Part shown: positions 1-8,759 of the stretch, piece by piece
How positions within the stretch are numbered: the first letter of the stretch is position 1
Layout of the letters: each line of letters opens with the position of its first letter
Origin: M0027 sp021713415
GTDB lineage: Bacteria; Pseudomonadota; Gammaproteobacteria; Francisellales; Francisellaceae
Assembly (NCBI GenBank): GCA_021713415.1
Contig: JAKJJQ010000012.1
Coordinates: 1-64,000, forward strand
DNA length: 64,000 nucleotides
Direction of reading: 5' to 3'
Position numbers and translations under genes: made by a program
The notes under the pieces: generated by a model
What the model was told of the DNA's origin: nothing
What the model saw: the letters and a program-made list of their open reading frames with translations, nothing else
Database searches by the model: none

Positions 1-132
1 ACCTATCTCTTCGCAGATTGCCTTTAAACGGCACTCTACTTTTGAGATCAGCAAGGCCTTCCTGTATTTCACAGGAAAAACTATGTGGTAATGAGTGCTA
101 TAGGCACAATGAAATGATCTTACTAGCGACAT
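1..132 (-). CDS. tnpA: IS200-family transposase TnpA, 5' part only
   Basis: This is the first 44 codons of a transposase gene that runs off the left edge of the window. The start codon is the ATG read on the minus strand at 132. The translation begins MSLVRSFHCAYSTHYHIVFP and continues with VKYRKALL, which is the typical N-terminus of the Y1 (HUH) transposases of the IS200/IS605 group. These enzymes cut and rejoin single-stranded DNA with one tyrosine and recognise subterminal hairpins. The HUH motif and catalytic Tyr would lie in the missing part. The hairpins just upstream (149-206) fit an IS200 left end. Whether the element is intact cannot be seen. The gene is too short here to be found by length alone. 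Confidence 0.8.
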   Translation of the reverse strand, partial: MSLVRSFHCAYSTHYHIVFPVKYRKALLISKVECRLKAICEEIG

Positions 133-148
133 TTTTTTAGTTTAACAT

Positions 149-206
149 GAAAACCTCTTCGGTTTTCAAACTTTCCCGTTTAATGTACCGCGTGGCAAGC
201 CACGGG
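149..206 (-). mobile_element. IS200-type left end: two hairpins upstream of tnpA
   Basis: Two inverted repeats lie between the transposase start and the flanking DNA. The first is a 7-bp stem (149-155 with 161-167) around a 5-base loop. The second is a 6-bp perfect stem (191-196 with 199-204) extended by two pairs across a bulged G at 190, giving an imperfect palindrome at 188-206. IS200/IS605 ends are known to be imperfect hairpins bound by TnpA, with the outer one near the element tip. The tip is therefore expected a little beyond 206; its exact base is not determined. Confidence 0.55.
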
Positions 207-335
207 GTAATTGCTCAAATATCTAATAATCTATCAATTGAACAGCAAAATAATCATGATTATATTTTTTATGATTCACAGCCTAAATATATTAACCCAA
301 TGATTGAAGAGTATAATGGTAGAAACTTATTATAA
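207..335 (+). pseudogene. Possible 3' remnant of a gene cut by the IS element
   Basis: An open frame runs from the IS hairpin to a stop at 335 and encodes about 42 residues ending in PMIEEYNGRNLL. An ATG at 147 lies inside the IS end, so it is not a natural start. The tail reads like ordinary protein, rich in N, Q, I and Y. It could be the C-terminus of a gene truncated by the insertion, or a chance frame. It overlaps the cellulase stop by 6 bases in convergent orientation. No family is recognised. Confidence 0.3.
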
Positions 336-3300
336 TGAACATAGACTACCATCAACTTCTACCTGTAATGACTGATCACTAACTTCAGATCCTTGTGGAA
401 AAGACATCACAAAACCAATATCACCAAAACTTGAGCTTTGTGGAATTGATGCATTCCATGCTTTAGGTGTAATCGTTAAAGTATTACCCTCTAAACTATA
501 TTGACCTCCCCATCCATTAGATAAAGTAGCTTGATCAGGTAAATTTGTTTTTATTATCCAATTATTTATTTTTGAGTTGGATTGATTGGTTATATTTAAT
601 CGAATCGTTGCACCTGTGGACCACTGGTCTTTTTCAATTGATATAGCACAAATGACACTATCATTATCTGAGTTATTATCATTACTGTTATCATTGGTCT
701 CTCCTGTATTATTATCTGTTTGATCTGTATCTTGACTATCATCAGTTGTATTATCTTGTGAGTCATTACCGGTATTATCATCATTTGAATTTGTACCAGA
801 GTTTGATGACTGGCCATTAATGCTACACAAATGATTAACTGAACCATTAATTAAAGTAACTTCTGATGGCAGAATAAAGCTACCAGAACCTTGATATCCA
901 AAGTTAACAGATTCTTGATTGGATATATTTCGATTATAATTCATTGCTTCAACTAATGTTGATTGACCATTTTGAGTGAAAATAGCGTTCCAACTGTTTA
1001 CCATTGAAGTAAGATTATTAGCCTGTAATACCCAGTCAGTTAATGTTGAACCAGAAAAGTTAGTCAATTTAACTTGAATAACATGACCACCATTCCACTG
1101 ACTATCAATAGTAAAATCAACATTACATACTACATTAGAATGATTAGTTGTATCATTATCTGAAGTATTATTGTTATCTGTATCAGACTGTGTATCATCA
1201 TTTTGATTCGTATTATCTTCTTGATTTTGGTCATCAGTAGTATCTGAGGAATCTGAAGAACCAGAAGCGTCATCTGTATTAGAATTATCATTATTATCTT
1301 CTTGTGAGTTATCATTTGTATTGGTCTCTTGTTCGTTTGGTAATAAACCATAAACAAGCTGAGCATTTTCAAAGATAGTAATATGATTAACTTCAACTCG
1401 ATTATTAGACTGATTAGCTAAATCAATACCAAAAGCTGACCAATCACCTGAAAAATCATGCTCAGCATAACCTTCTGGCATTGTAATTCTAAATTGAATT
1501 TCACGACGATGCTCACTCTGCCCACCTGGTCTTAATAATCCATGATTACTTGAAGGCAAAACTTTTAACTCAACATAATAAATACCCTCAGATTCATTAT
1601 ACGCTCTTAACCCAGGCATGATTGCACTGCCATCTAAATTGTTAATTCGTAATTGAACATTACTTGGATTAACACCACTTTGTATGTCATCTTTTAAATT
1701 AACATAATATCGAACTGTTAATTCTTCTGTTGCTCGTGCTGGATAAGCCGTTTTATTTTTAATGAATAATGAGTATTCTCTAAAATCTGCTCCCTGAGCA
1801 TTAACTTTTGCTTCAACTGAGAACTCTAGACGTTTTTGCTCATCTGTTAATGTTGGTGGAAAGTTATTTAGTGGTTGGCAACTAGTCATATTAAAGCATG
1901 CTTGATACATTCGCGCTAATGCACCTGTAAAGCCTGCATTATAATCCAATGCAACTTCATTTTTGATATAATCATCGCGATTATCTTGATAACTACCATC
2001 CTGTGAAGGACCACCAACTAATGCACCATAAAGTGTATGTAAATTATCAACTGGATCATGATTGATATTATTTGTATAAACACCAGAAGCTCCACGATGG
2101 TGAGGACGTAATGGCGGATTATTACCAAAACCGACAACATAGCTTCGACTCTGTTCATTATCACCTAACATATAATTAATTTGTGATTGTGCAAAATTTT
2201 CATATTTTGCTGCACTTGAATCATTTGCTTGTTGTAAATAATCTGCAAAAATAAACGCTAATAAAGATGTATTGGCACTATAACGTAAAGCACCCCACTC
2301 TGAAAGCCACGCTAAACCTTGTGGTGTTTTATGCAAACTATCAACCCAATAATCTAACCATTCTTTAGACTTATTAATATAAAATGATTTATTAGATGAA
2401 TTGCTGTACATAGCCAATAATATTAATGAACCATAGCTTGCATCATCCCAATTATGTGTCCATCTAAAATTAGCATATTTTAAGTCATCAAAATAAGTTT
2501 CTGCTTTTATCAGATAAGTATTATCTGATGTTGCAAGATATAACCATAAAGCACCCCATACTAACTCATCTTGATAGCCACTCCATGAATTATAAAACGG
2601 TTGAATTGATGGAATACTATCAGAATATTTACCTCGATATTGATCTGCAAAATTATAAAGTGATATTGCATGACCTAAATAGTCTTTAGTTAATGCATGC
2701 TGATAATATAATTGATATTTTTGAGGATTGAGTTGAGCTGCTAATTGAAATAAATGATGCATTGATGCTAAAGCTGCTGCCGTTGCCGCAGTCACATCAG
2801 AGCCTGGGTTATTTTCATCAACAATAAATGACTCTCTAATACTTGCTGACCCTGCAAGATGGACAATTTCAGGTGCACCCCAAAATGTATGATCTAAATT
2901 ACCCTCACCAACTCCTGCAACAAATGTTGTATCATTAATATGGGCAGCTACAAAATAATCACCCGCCCATTTCATATTTTCTAATAAATATACAAGCTGA
3001 TTACTTTTATCATAAGCATCTAAATATTCAATTGCACCTAATGCTAAAAATGAAAATGTTGCAGCCATTGGTAAACCAAATTTACCATGATCACCAGCAT
3101 CAAAAAAACCGCCAGATAAATCAACATTGATATCATCTCCATCGCTTAAAACAGAATCAGAGCGCCAAAATACTCTATTTTTACCTGGCTCACTACCATA
3201 CTCTGGTAAATTACCCGCTCGTTGCACATCATAAAAATAAATTGATTTTTGTAATGCCTCACCATAATTATATGGCTCACTTTGAACCGTTTGAAATAAT

Positions 3301-3356
3301 GTAGTTCCTATGAATATAGAAAACCCTAAAACTAAATTTAATGTAAAATATTTCAT
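330..3356 (-). CDS. Secreted GH9 cellulase with CBM3 and two CBM2 modules
   Basis: Predicted secreted endoglucanase that hydrolyses beta-1,4-glucan. It has 1008 residues. Residues 1-26 are a Sec signal peptide. A GH9 catalytic domain spans about 27-500, with the DAGDHGKF motif (D86 and D89, nucleophile-water activation), the active-site stretch SYVVGFGNNPPLRPHHR at 405-421 and the acid in NEVALDYNAGF (E467). A CBM3-like module follows (about 505-672), as is common after GH9 domains. Two CBM2-like modules (about 742-845 and 900-1008) are each preceded by an Asn/Asp/Ser/Thr-rich linker, and each begins with a Cys that can pair with one near its end. The start has a strong ribosome site (GGAGGTGATAG then ATG). 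A candidate promoter lies at 3393-3420. Substrate could be plant, algal or amoebal-cyst cellulose. The family is clear; the exact substrate is inference. Confidence 0.93.
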   Translation of the reverse strand: MKYFTLNLVLGFSIFIGTTLFQTVQSEPYNYGEALQKSIYFYDVQRAGNLPEYGSEPGKNRVFWRSDSVLSDGDDINVDLSGGFFDAGDHGKFGLPMAATFSFLALGAIEYLDAYDKSNQLVYLLENMKWAGDYFVAAHINDTTFVAGVGEGNLDHTFWGAPEIVHLAGSASIRESFIVDENNPGSDVTAATAAALASMHHLFQLAAQLNPQKYQLYYQHALTKDYLGHAISLYNFADQYRGKYSDSIPSIQPFYNSWSGYQDELVWGALWLYLATSDNTYLIKAETYFDDLKYANFRWTHNWDDASYGSLILLAMYSNSSNKSFYINKSKEWLDYWVDSLHKTPQGLAWLSEWGALRYSANTSLLAFIFADYLQQANDSSAAKYENFAQSQINYMLGDNEQSRSYVVGFGNNPPLRPHHRGASGVYTNNINHDPVDNLHTLYGALVGGPSQDGSYQDNRDDYIKNEVALDYNAGFTGALARMYQACFNMTSCQPLNNFPPTLTDEQKRLEFSVEAKVNAQGADFREYSLFIKNKTAYPARATEELTVRYYVNLKDDIQSGVNPSNVQLRINNLDGSAIMPGLRAYNESEGIYYVELKVLPSSNHGLLRPGGQSEHRREIQFRITMPEGYAEHDFSGDWSAFGIDLANQSNNRVEVNHITIFENAQLVYGLLPNEQETNTNDNSQEDNNDNSNTDDASGSSDSSDTTDDQNQEDNTNQNDDTQSDTDNNNTSDNDTTNHSNVVCNVDFTIDSQWNGGHVIQVKLTNFSGSTLTDWVLQANNLTSMVNSWNAIFTQNGQSTLVEAMNYNRNISNQESVNFGYQGSGSFILPSEVTLINGSVNHLCSINGQSSNSGTNSNDDNTGNDSQDNTTDDSQDTDQTDNNTGETNDNSNDNNSDNDSVICAISIEKDQWSTGATIRLNITNQSNSKINNWIIKTNLPDQATLSNGWGGQYSLEGNTLTITPKAWNASIPQSSSFGDIGFVMSFPQGSEVSDQSLQVEVDGSLCSL

Positions 3357-3392
3357 CTATCACCTCCAATATGCAACCTTCCCTTAAATTTA

Positions 3393-3420
3393 AATATAGG
3401 TTAATATATTATTAATTCAA
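3393..3420 (-). promoter_or_regulatory. Candidate sigma70 promoter for the GH9 gene
   Basis: On the minus strand TTGAAT (3415-3420) and TATATT (3393-3398) are separated by 16 bases. The expected transcription start is about 30 bases before the cellulase ATG at 3356. The region is very AT-rich, so a chance match is possible. Confidence 0.4.
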
Positions 3421-3491
3421 TATATTTGATTATTTTTTACTTAATAATTTTAAATTCAGATTAAATTAAACCATATAAAATGATTAAACAT

Positions 3492-3520
3492 TTGACTTAC
3501 AATGTAATTAGTTTTAAAGT
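3492..3520 (+). promoter_or_regulatory. Candidate sigma70 promoter for the beta-lactamase gene
   Basis: TTGACT (3492-3497) and TAAAGT (3515-3520) are separated by 17 bases and lie about 34 bases before the ATG at 3554. A small inverted repeat (AAGTGT, 5 bases, ACACTT; 3517-3533) overlaps the -10 and could be an operator or mere chance. Confidence 0.4.
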
Positions 3521-3553
3521 GTATAAAACACTTAATATCAAATTTCATTACTT

Positions 3554-4438
3554 ATGAATAAACTAATAAAATTTATTTCTTGTATTATACTTTTCGCTAT
3601 TCCATTTATATCAACTGCCAATCAAATTAAGCAATTAGCTTTTGAGAAAAAAATGCAACAAATTGAATCTCAATATGGTGGTAGAGTTGGTATTGCAGTA
3701 ATTGATACCTCAGATAACTCAAACTTGAACTACCATGCAAATGATCGATTTGCTTATTGCAGTACATTTAAATTTCTTGTTGTTGGTGCAATATTAAATC
3801 AAAGTAATAACAATCCAAAATTATTAACGGAGCAAATTCACTATAGCACTAATGATTTAGTTAATGCTTATTCGCCTTATACAATTGCCAATTTAAAACA
3901 AGGTAAACCAAGTATGAGTGTTAAAGCACTTTCACAAGCTGCAATGTATAGTGATACAACTGCAACTAACTTATTAATTAAAAAGCTGGGTGGCAATGAT
4001 AAGATCATTCAATTTGCACACAGTATTGGTAATATACCATTTAGACTTGATCGTTGGGAGCCAAATATTAATACTGCAATTCCAGGTGATAATAGAGATA
4101 CATCAACGCCATATGCAATGGCTTATAGTATGCAACAAATAGCACTTGGTAATGTACTCAATCAAATGCAAAAAAATTATTTTCAACAATGGTTAAAATC
4201 AAATAATACAGGTGATTATCGTATACGAGCTGCCGTACCAAACAATTGGGTTACAGGCGATAAAACGGGTACTGGTGATTATGGCACAACGAATGATGTT
4301 GCAGTGCTTTGGCCACCTCATTATAAACCAATTATTATTAGTATTTATTATACTCAAGATAAAAAAGATGCAAAACCTAATAATAAAGTGATTGAGTTAA
4401 GTGCTAAAGCCGCAGTTGATATTCTTAATATTTCTTAA
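3554..4438 (+). CDS. Class A beta-lactamase
   Basis: Periplasmic serine beta-lactamase of 294 residues with a signal peptide (about 1-22). The class A motifs are visible: the nucleophile in STFK (S70-K73), SDT at 133-135 where most enzymes have SDN, the general-base glutamate in RWEPNINTA (E169), and KTGTGDYGTTND (K237-G239). A Cys precedes the nucleophile (C69) as in CTX-M and KPC types, but there is no Cys in the KTG strand, so the KPC-type disulfide is absent. The KTG strand resembles CTX-M- and Francisella-type enzymes. No Shine-Dalgarno is seen before the ATG. It is divergent from the cellulase and convergent with the GH17 gene, with no regulator nearby and no mobile element at its borders, so it looks like a resident chromosomal gene. 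Spectrum cannot be read from sequence. Confidence 0.92.
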   Translation: MNKLIKFISCIILFAIPFISTANQIKQLAFEKKMQQIESQYGGRVGIAVIDTSDNSNLNYHANDRFAYCSTFKFLVVGAILNQSNNNPKLLTEQIHYSTNDLVNAYSPYTIANLKQGKPSMSVKALSQAAMYSDTTATNLLIKKLGGNDKIIQFAHSIGNIPFRLDRWEPNINTAIPGDNRDTSTPYAMAYSMQQIALGNVLNQMQKNYFQQWLKSNNTGDYRIRAAVPNNWVTGDKTGTGDYGTTNDVAVLWPPHYKPIIISIYYTQDKKDAKPNNKVIELSAKAAVDILNIS

Positions 4439-4458
4439 ATAAATAAGTCAAACTTAAA

Positions 4459-5430
4459 TTAGCAAGAAGGATCCCCTTGCTTTGGTTGCCCTTTTTCATT
4501 TAATAAACCAAAATGCATATTGTATAGTGATGATGTATTAATACCATACCAATCATCAAACATTGAATAATAGAAAACAACAACTTTATTCTGTGCAGCC
4601 CAAGCAGAGACTAAATTAAAATATTCTTTAGCATTATGAAGTCCTGATTGGCATTGTTTTGGCGGTGCTACTCCAACTACCCAGCCATACGTAGTGGGCC
4701 AACCAGTTTCTGTGACAACAATTTGCTTTCCTGGATAATTATTAACCAAACCATGATATTGTGATTTAAAACTATCAAACCCTTGAACTGGTGTTAAAGA
4801 ATTTCCATTTAATTGCGGTTGGTTATTGGCATTTGGACTTTCCCAAACCCACTCTGGATAAATATTTACTGCAATAAAGTCACTTAGTGATGCTAAATAT
4901 GCTACATCGCTCGATCTTTTCATCCAAAATTCTTTTGTCTGCGCTGTACCCACAGGCATATTTGGATTATCTTTTTTCACTTGTTTTAAATAATTGATAA
5001 TTGTACTTTTAGTTACATTATTATAGTCCTCGTTTCCTATTAAAACACCAATAACACTTTTATCTGATAAGTAAGGCTTAACATAACTATTATAGTCATT
5101 CAATACCTGATCTTTTTTATTCACATAATCATTATCTATATAAAGACCCAATAGTACTGTTAAACCTTTTGTTTTATTAATTTCTGGTACAATTTTTACC
5201 GCACCACCTACATATGCTGAATAATAAGTTCTTATTGATTTAAACATTACATTATCAGGTGGTTGATGTGTTTTAATTATATTTAAATCTGCATTGACAG
5301 TTGTTACACTAGGACTCGTTGTATCATGTAACCCATTATAAGTTACACCTATTGGTTGATAAGGAATGTTTGCTGCGAAAATTTTAGCTATACATAGTAC
5401 AAATAATAATATAGTTAATGTTAATTTCAA
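4459..5430 (-). CDS. Secreted GH17 beta-1,3-glucanase-like protein
   Basis: Predicted secreted glycoside hydrolase of 323 residues, family GH17 (glucan endo-1,3-beta-glucosidase or glucanosyltransferase of the fungal BGL2/Scw type). A signal peptide covers about 1-20. The acid/base is in IGNED (E134) and the nucleophile in VVTETGWPT (E241); both surroundings fit the family. The only in-frame start is TTG at 5430, because a stop lies shortly upstream and no ATG is available; the signal peptide begins right there. GH17 is mostly a plant and fungal family, less common in Proteobacteria. With the GH9 cellulase nearby it suggests attack on beta-glucan walls of algae, fungi or protist cysts. Confidence 0.85.
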   Translation of the reverse strand: MKLTLTILLFVLCIAKIFAANIPYQPIGVTYNGLHDTTSPSVTTVNADLNIIKTHQPPDNVMFKSIRTYYSAYVGGAVKIVPEINKTKGLTVLLGLYIDNDYVNKKDQVLNDYNSYVKPYLSDKSVIGVLIGNEDYNNVTKSTIINYLKQVKKDNPNMPVGTAQTKEFWMKRSSDVAYLASLSDFIAVNIYPEWVWESPNANNQPQLNGNSLTPVQGFDSFKSQYHGLVNNYPGKQIVVTETGWPTTYGWVVGVAPPKQCQSGLHNAKEYFNLVSAWAAQNKVVVFYYSMFDDWYGINTSSLYNMHFGLLNEKGQPKQGDPSC

Positions 5431-5590
5431 GCTTATTAATATTTAATATTAAGTATATCAATAAAAAATTTAATTAAGATTAATGCAAAGAAACAATAAA
5501 ATTTTACTCTCTCTACTTTAATCATTATTTTTCTTCTGTAAAATTTTTTAAATACTTAAAATTATTGCAACTTTAAATGGAGTAATAAAT

Positions 5591-6388
5591 ATGCATTATA
5601 TTTGGACACTAAAGCCTGAATCAGAAAAAATATTACAGACAATGAATCAGTGCCTTGAATCTGGTATCAAAGTTAATTTAGATGATATCTTCTATGATAT
5701 TACAGATGAAGTGGACGACTTACTTTTGCTCAATGAAATTCCTGCTAGGACCTACTTACAACAACTACTTAAAAATACATCTAAACCTAAAGAAAAAATT
5801 GAACAATTCCGCTTATTTATTCATCAACTTACTGAACAAGTAATAAATGATCCTACTCCTTCGCACGAAGTTAAATACAATTTATTGCAATCATTTACTA
5901 GTATGATGCTTAAAATTCATAAGCTTAATCAACAGTATCAAAAATATATCAAATACCAACTTAATGAAGTAAATTTTAATCAACTAACTGACTCAGCAAT
6001 CTTATTAACAGATAAATTAAAATATAAAGATTATAATGACAAATGTGATATCTATTTAAATGTATTGAATAAATTTGATTTTATTTCAGTTCCTTATCAA
6101 TCCAAAAGAATTTCTGTAGAAGATGCTTTTCAACTAGAATTAAATGAACTTGCTTTGTTTGATACTAGCGAAGCATTACTGCAATTAGATCAAACATTCA
6201 TTAAATTTATCTCTCAAATAGCACAGACAATGCAAGAAGGTAATATTACCTATACCCAATCTGATATAAATCACTTCTCGTCTACCATAAAAAAAGAAAA
6301 ACCACATGATAAATCTAAAATTAGCTTTCCACTTTTTAGTTTTAAGCATGATAAATCTAAAGAGAAAAAAGAGCAGCCTGAACCTTAA
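5591..6388 (+). CDS. Unknown protein, 265 aa
   Basis: I do not recognise this gene. The product has 265 residues, no signal peptide and no membrane segment, and looks largely helical (many Leu, Gln, Lys and Glu). The C-terminus is highly charged with a repeated HDKSK pair (…FKHDKSKEKKEQPEP). GGAG lies 10 bases before the ATG. It is convergent with the Fic gene, 7 bases apart, and sits among secreted hydrolases and effector-like genes, so a host-directed role is possible but not shown. Confidence 0.7.
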   Translation: MHYIWTLKPESEKILQTMNQCLESGIKVNLDDIFYDITDEVDDLLLLNEIPARTYLQQLLKNTSKPKEKIEQFRLFIHQLTEQVINDPTPSHEVKYNLLQSFTSMMLKIHKLNQQYQKYIKYQLNEVNFNQLTDSAILLTDKLKYKDYNDKCDIYLNVLNKFDFISVPYQSKRISVEDAFQLELNELALFDTSEALLQLDQTFIKFISQIAQTMQEGNITYTQSDINHFSSTIKKEKPHDKSKISFPLFSFKHDKSKEKKEQPEP

Positions 6389-6395
6389 TTAAATA

Positions 6396-7646
6396 TTAGC
6401 CATAGGTTGATAATGAGGTAGTATTACTTGTACTAGCCTGCTGATGACTCTGTTGTTGCTGAACTAGCATAAAAGGTGTTTCTGGTATGTCAGTATGACC
6501 AATGCTACTAATAACAGTATCCTTATGATCTTCACTATGTGCATTATTTATTTTAGTTGCAATTTCTGCTGATCTTTTATAATAATTATTAACCTGGCCA
6601 CCTAAATGATATACTTCTTCAAATGAATCACCCCAGTTATCTTGTATAATATCTCTTGCTTGAGACTCCACTTTATCTTGGAAAAATGGCTGACTATCTT
6701 CATAAGCATCTTCAATTTCTACCCTGTTTTCATGACTTTTTAATAATCTTTCTATTGCTAAAATACCATCTCGCCCCTGATAATATTTAATTAAATTATT
6801 TACTGATACATTATCTATCCGATTTGGATCAATAAAAGCAGTCGGCATAAAACCATTTTGCACTAATAATCTCTGCAACAAAATAACTGAAGTTCTTAAG
6901 TTTGCATCATAAAATGGATGCGTTAATTCGACACCTTTAACAGTTTTAAAAATTAATTCTAAGCGCTCTGTATCACTCTGACAAAGTGGTAATTTTGTAT
7001 TATAATTATCAATTATTATATATAAATTAGCTAATATATCTTCTTTAGTTAAAGGTGGAATGACATAATATGAATATCCTGGTTTTGATCTACCTAGTTT
7101 AAAATCATATTCTTTTGCATCACTATAATATTGATAACATAATTTATTATAACTTTTTTTTGAGTCTGCTGCTTCTAATTTTTGTTCCAATTGGTTTGCT
7201 TTTGTGCATATCAATTTTGCTTTATTAGTTTGAATACTCTCTATATCTACTTCTAAATCAGATTCACAAGTTGGCTCACATGCATTAATCTCAAAATAAA
7301 CAGGTGTTATTCGTATGCCTTGTTTAATATGATTAACTTCATTATCATCTAGTTTTTTATGTCTTAACTGAGCGCTATGTAATGGGTACGGATTAACATC
7401 TTCTGTAACTTTTTGATGTATAGATGTAATCAAATCAAGTGAAATAGATTGATCATCCCAATTTTCAGTAAATGCATATTCAAGTGCATTTAACCCCGCT
7501 GTTACTGAATTAGTTTCCCTTTTTGCATATCCCAAAAAACCATATTCTTCATAGCCAAACCAATATTGTTTATCTACCAATAAACTAAAAGCTAAACCCT
7601 TTTCAAATAAATCAACTACACGTTGCATTTCTTGAGTGCGAGGCAT
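6396..7646 (-). CDS. Fic-domain protein with variant motif, effector-like
   Basis: The protein has 416 residues and no signal peptide. It carries a Fic/DOC-type motif HPFYDANLRT at 243-252. The catalytic His (H243), Phe, the metal-binding Asp (D247), Asn and Arg (R251) are kept, but the usual GNGR is ANLR, and the later Arg of the consensus is replaced. Fic enzymes transfer AMP, phosphocholine or other nucleotide-derived groups to target proteins; the DAN variant recalls Legionella AnkX-type phosphocholine transferases, but no ankyrin repeats are visible here. A helical stretch with Lys and Gln lies at about 130-170. The last 30 residues are Gln/Ser/Thr-rich and end in TTSLSTYG, nearly the tail of the HAD protein at 37806-39341. 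Start: ATG with AAGGATTG upstream. Target unknown. Confidence 0.75.
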   Translation of the reverse strand: MPRTQEMQRVVDLFEKGLAFSLLVDKQYWFGYEEYGFLGYAKRETNSVTAGLNALEYAFTENWDDQSISLDLITSIHQKVTEDVNPYPLHSAQLRHKKLDDNEVNHIKQGIRITPVYFEINACEPTCESDLEVDIESIQTNKAKLICTKANQLEQKLEAADSKKSYNKLCYQYYSDAKEYDFKLGRSKPGYSYYVIPPLTKEDILANLYIIIDNYNTKLPLCQSDTERLELIFKTVKGVELTHPFYDANLRTSVILLQRLLVQNGFMPTAFIDPNRIDNVSVNNLIKYYQGRDGILAIERLLKSHENRVEIEDAYEDSQPFFQDKVESQARDIIQDNWGDSFEEVYHLGGQVNNYYKRSAEIATKINNAHSEDHKDTVISSIGHTDIPETPFMLVQQQQSHQQASTSNTTSLSTYG

Positions 7647-7752
7647 ATACCAATCCTTAAGTAAAACAATAAAATGTTCAATTATTTTACCAAAGATTAT
7701 TTGATTATATTAATTAATAAATTATTTCAATTAAATCAGAGTGAAGTATCGA

Positions 7753-8730
7753 TTAAACCGTTAAAACAATTTTACCTTGCGTCTGTTTTTTATCTAATAA
7801 ATAATGTGCTTCTTTTGCAGAAGCAAGTGGAAACTCAGCTGCTATATTAATTTTTAACTGTCCTTCAACAACTAACTTTGCAAGAGCTAATAAATCTGAG
7901 CGACTATTTTCAATTAATAATGTTACTGCCTGTTTATGTTGTTTTTTTGCTGCTTCTATGACATCAGAATGTGTAATTGTTGGTACAGTGACCAATAAAC
8001 CATTTTGATTTAAAACAGCTAATGATTCAATACCAGTATCACCACCAACTAAATCAATAACAAGATCTATATCACGGATAACTTGATTAAATTTTACCTC
8101 TGAATAATCGATTATTTCATCTACTTTTAAAGATTCTAGAAATTGATGATGTTTTTTTGTTGCAGTGGTAATCACATAAGCACCAGCATATTTTGCCAAT
8201 TGTACTGCAATATGCCCTACCCCTCCAGCACCTGCATGAATTAATACGCGCTGATCCTTTTTTAAATTAATATCTTTACGAAATAATGACTGCCATGCTG
8301 TTAATCCGGCAATTGGAATTGCTGCAGCATCGATATTAGATAATCCTTGAGGTTTTAATGCCATATCAGTTGCGTTAACAATGCAATATTCACTATAGGC
8401 ACAAGGGTTTAAATTTCGATCTATAGCACCAAAAACAATATCTCCTATTTTAAAATCACTAATATCATTACTACATTTAATAACTTTACCACAAACATCA
8501 AAACCTAACCCAGCTGGCAAATCCAAACGCTTTGCAACAAAACTAGTACCCTCTCTTATTTTTGCATCAATTGGATTAACGCCTGCAGCTAGTACTTTAA
8601 TTAATAATTTATTTTGATCATCATCAGATAAATTAACTAAAGGAGTTTCAGATAGTTTCAATACTTCAGGATTACCAAATGCCTCAATTTGAATTCTTTT
8701 TGTTAAATGTCCAAGATCTTGCATTATCAT
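7753..8730 (-). CDS. NADP-dependent zinc-free alcohol dehydrogenase/quinone oxidoreductase family protein
   Basis: Medium-chain reductase of 325 residues. The N-terminal GroES-like half (about 10-125) is followed by a Rossmann half with AGAGGVG at 166-172. No zinc-binding Cys/His set is present, which places it with the quinone oxidoreductase-like branch that reduces quinones or enones with NADPH. It is the last gene of a probable operon coaBC-rarA-this gene (29-base gap to rarA). Two starts two codons apart (8730 and 8724) share the same AAGGGAA site; either may be used. The substrate is unknown. Confidence 0.85.
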   Translation of the reverse strand: MIMQDLGHLTKRIQIEAFGNPEVLKLSETPLVNLSDDDQNKLLIKVLAAGVNPIDAKIREGTSFVAKRLDLPAGLGFDVCGKVIKCSNDISDFKIGDIVFGAIDRNLNPCAYSEYCIVNATDMALKPQGLSNIDAAAIPIAGLTAWQSLFRKDINLKKDQRVLIHAGAGGVGHIAVQLAKYAGAYVITTATKKHHQFLESLKVDEIIDYSEVKFNQVIRDIDLVIDLVGGDTGIESLAVLNQNGLLVTVPTITHSDVIEAAKKQHKQAVTLLIENSRSDLLALAKLVVEGQLKINIAAEFPLASAKEAHYLLDKKQTQGKIVLTV

Positions 8731-8759
8731 TTCCCTTATTTTTTATGGTTTATATATAA

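Noticed and set aside
596..1396. Two minus-strand frames (596-847 and 1130-1396) rich in Ile and Met
   Set aside because: They are out-of-frame readings of the Asn/Asp-rich linkers of the GH9 cellulase and have no ribosome site.
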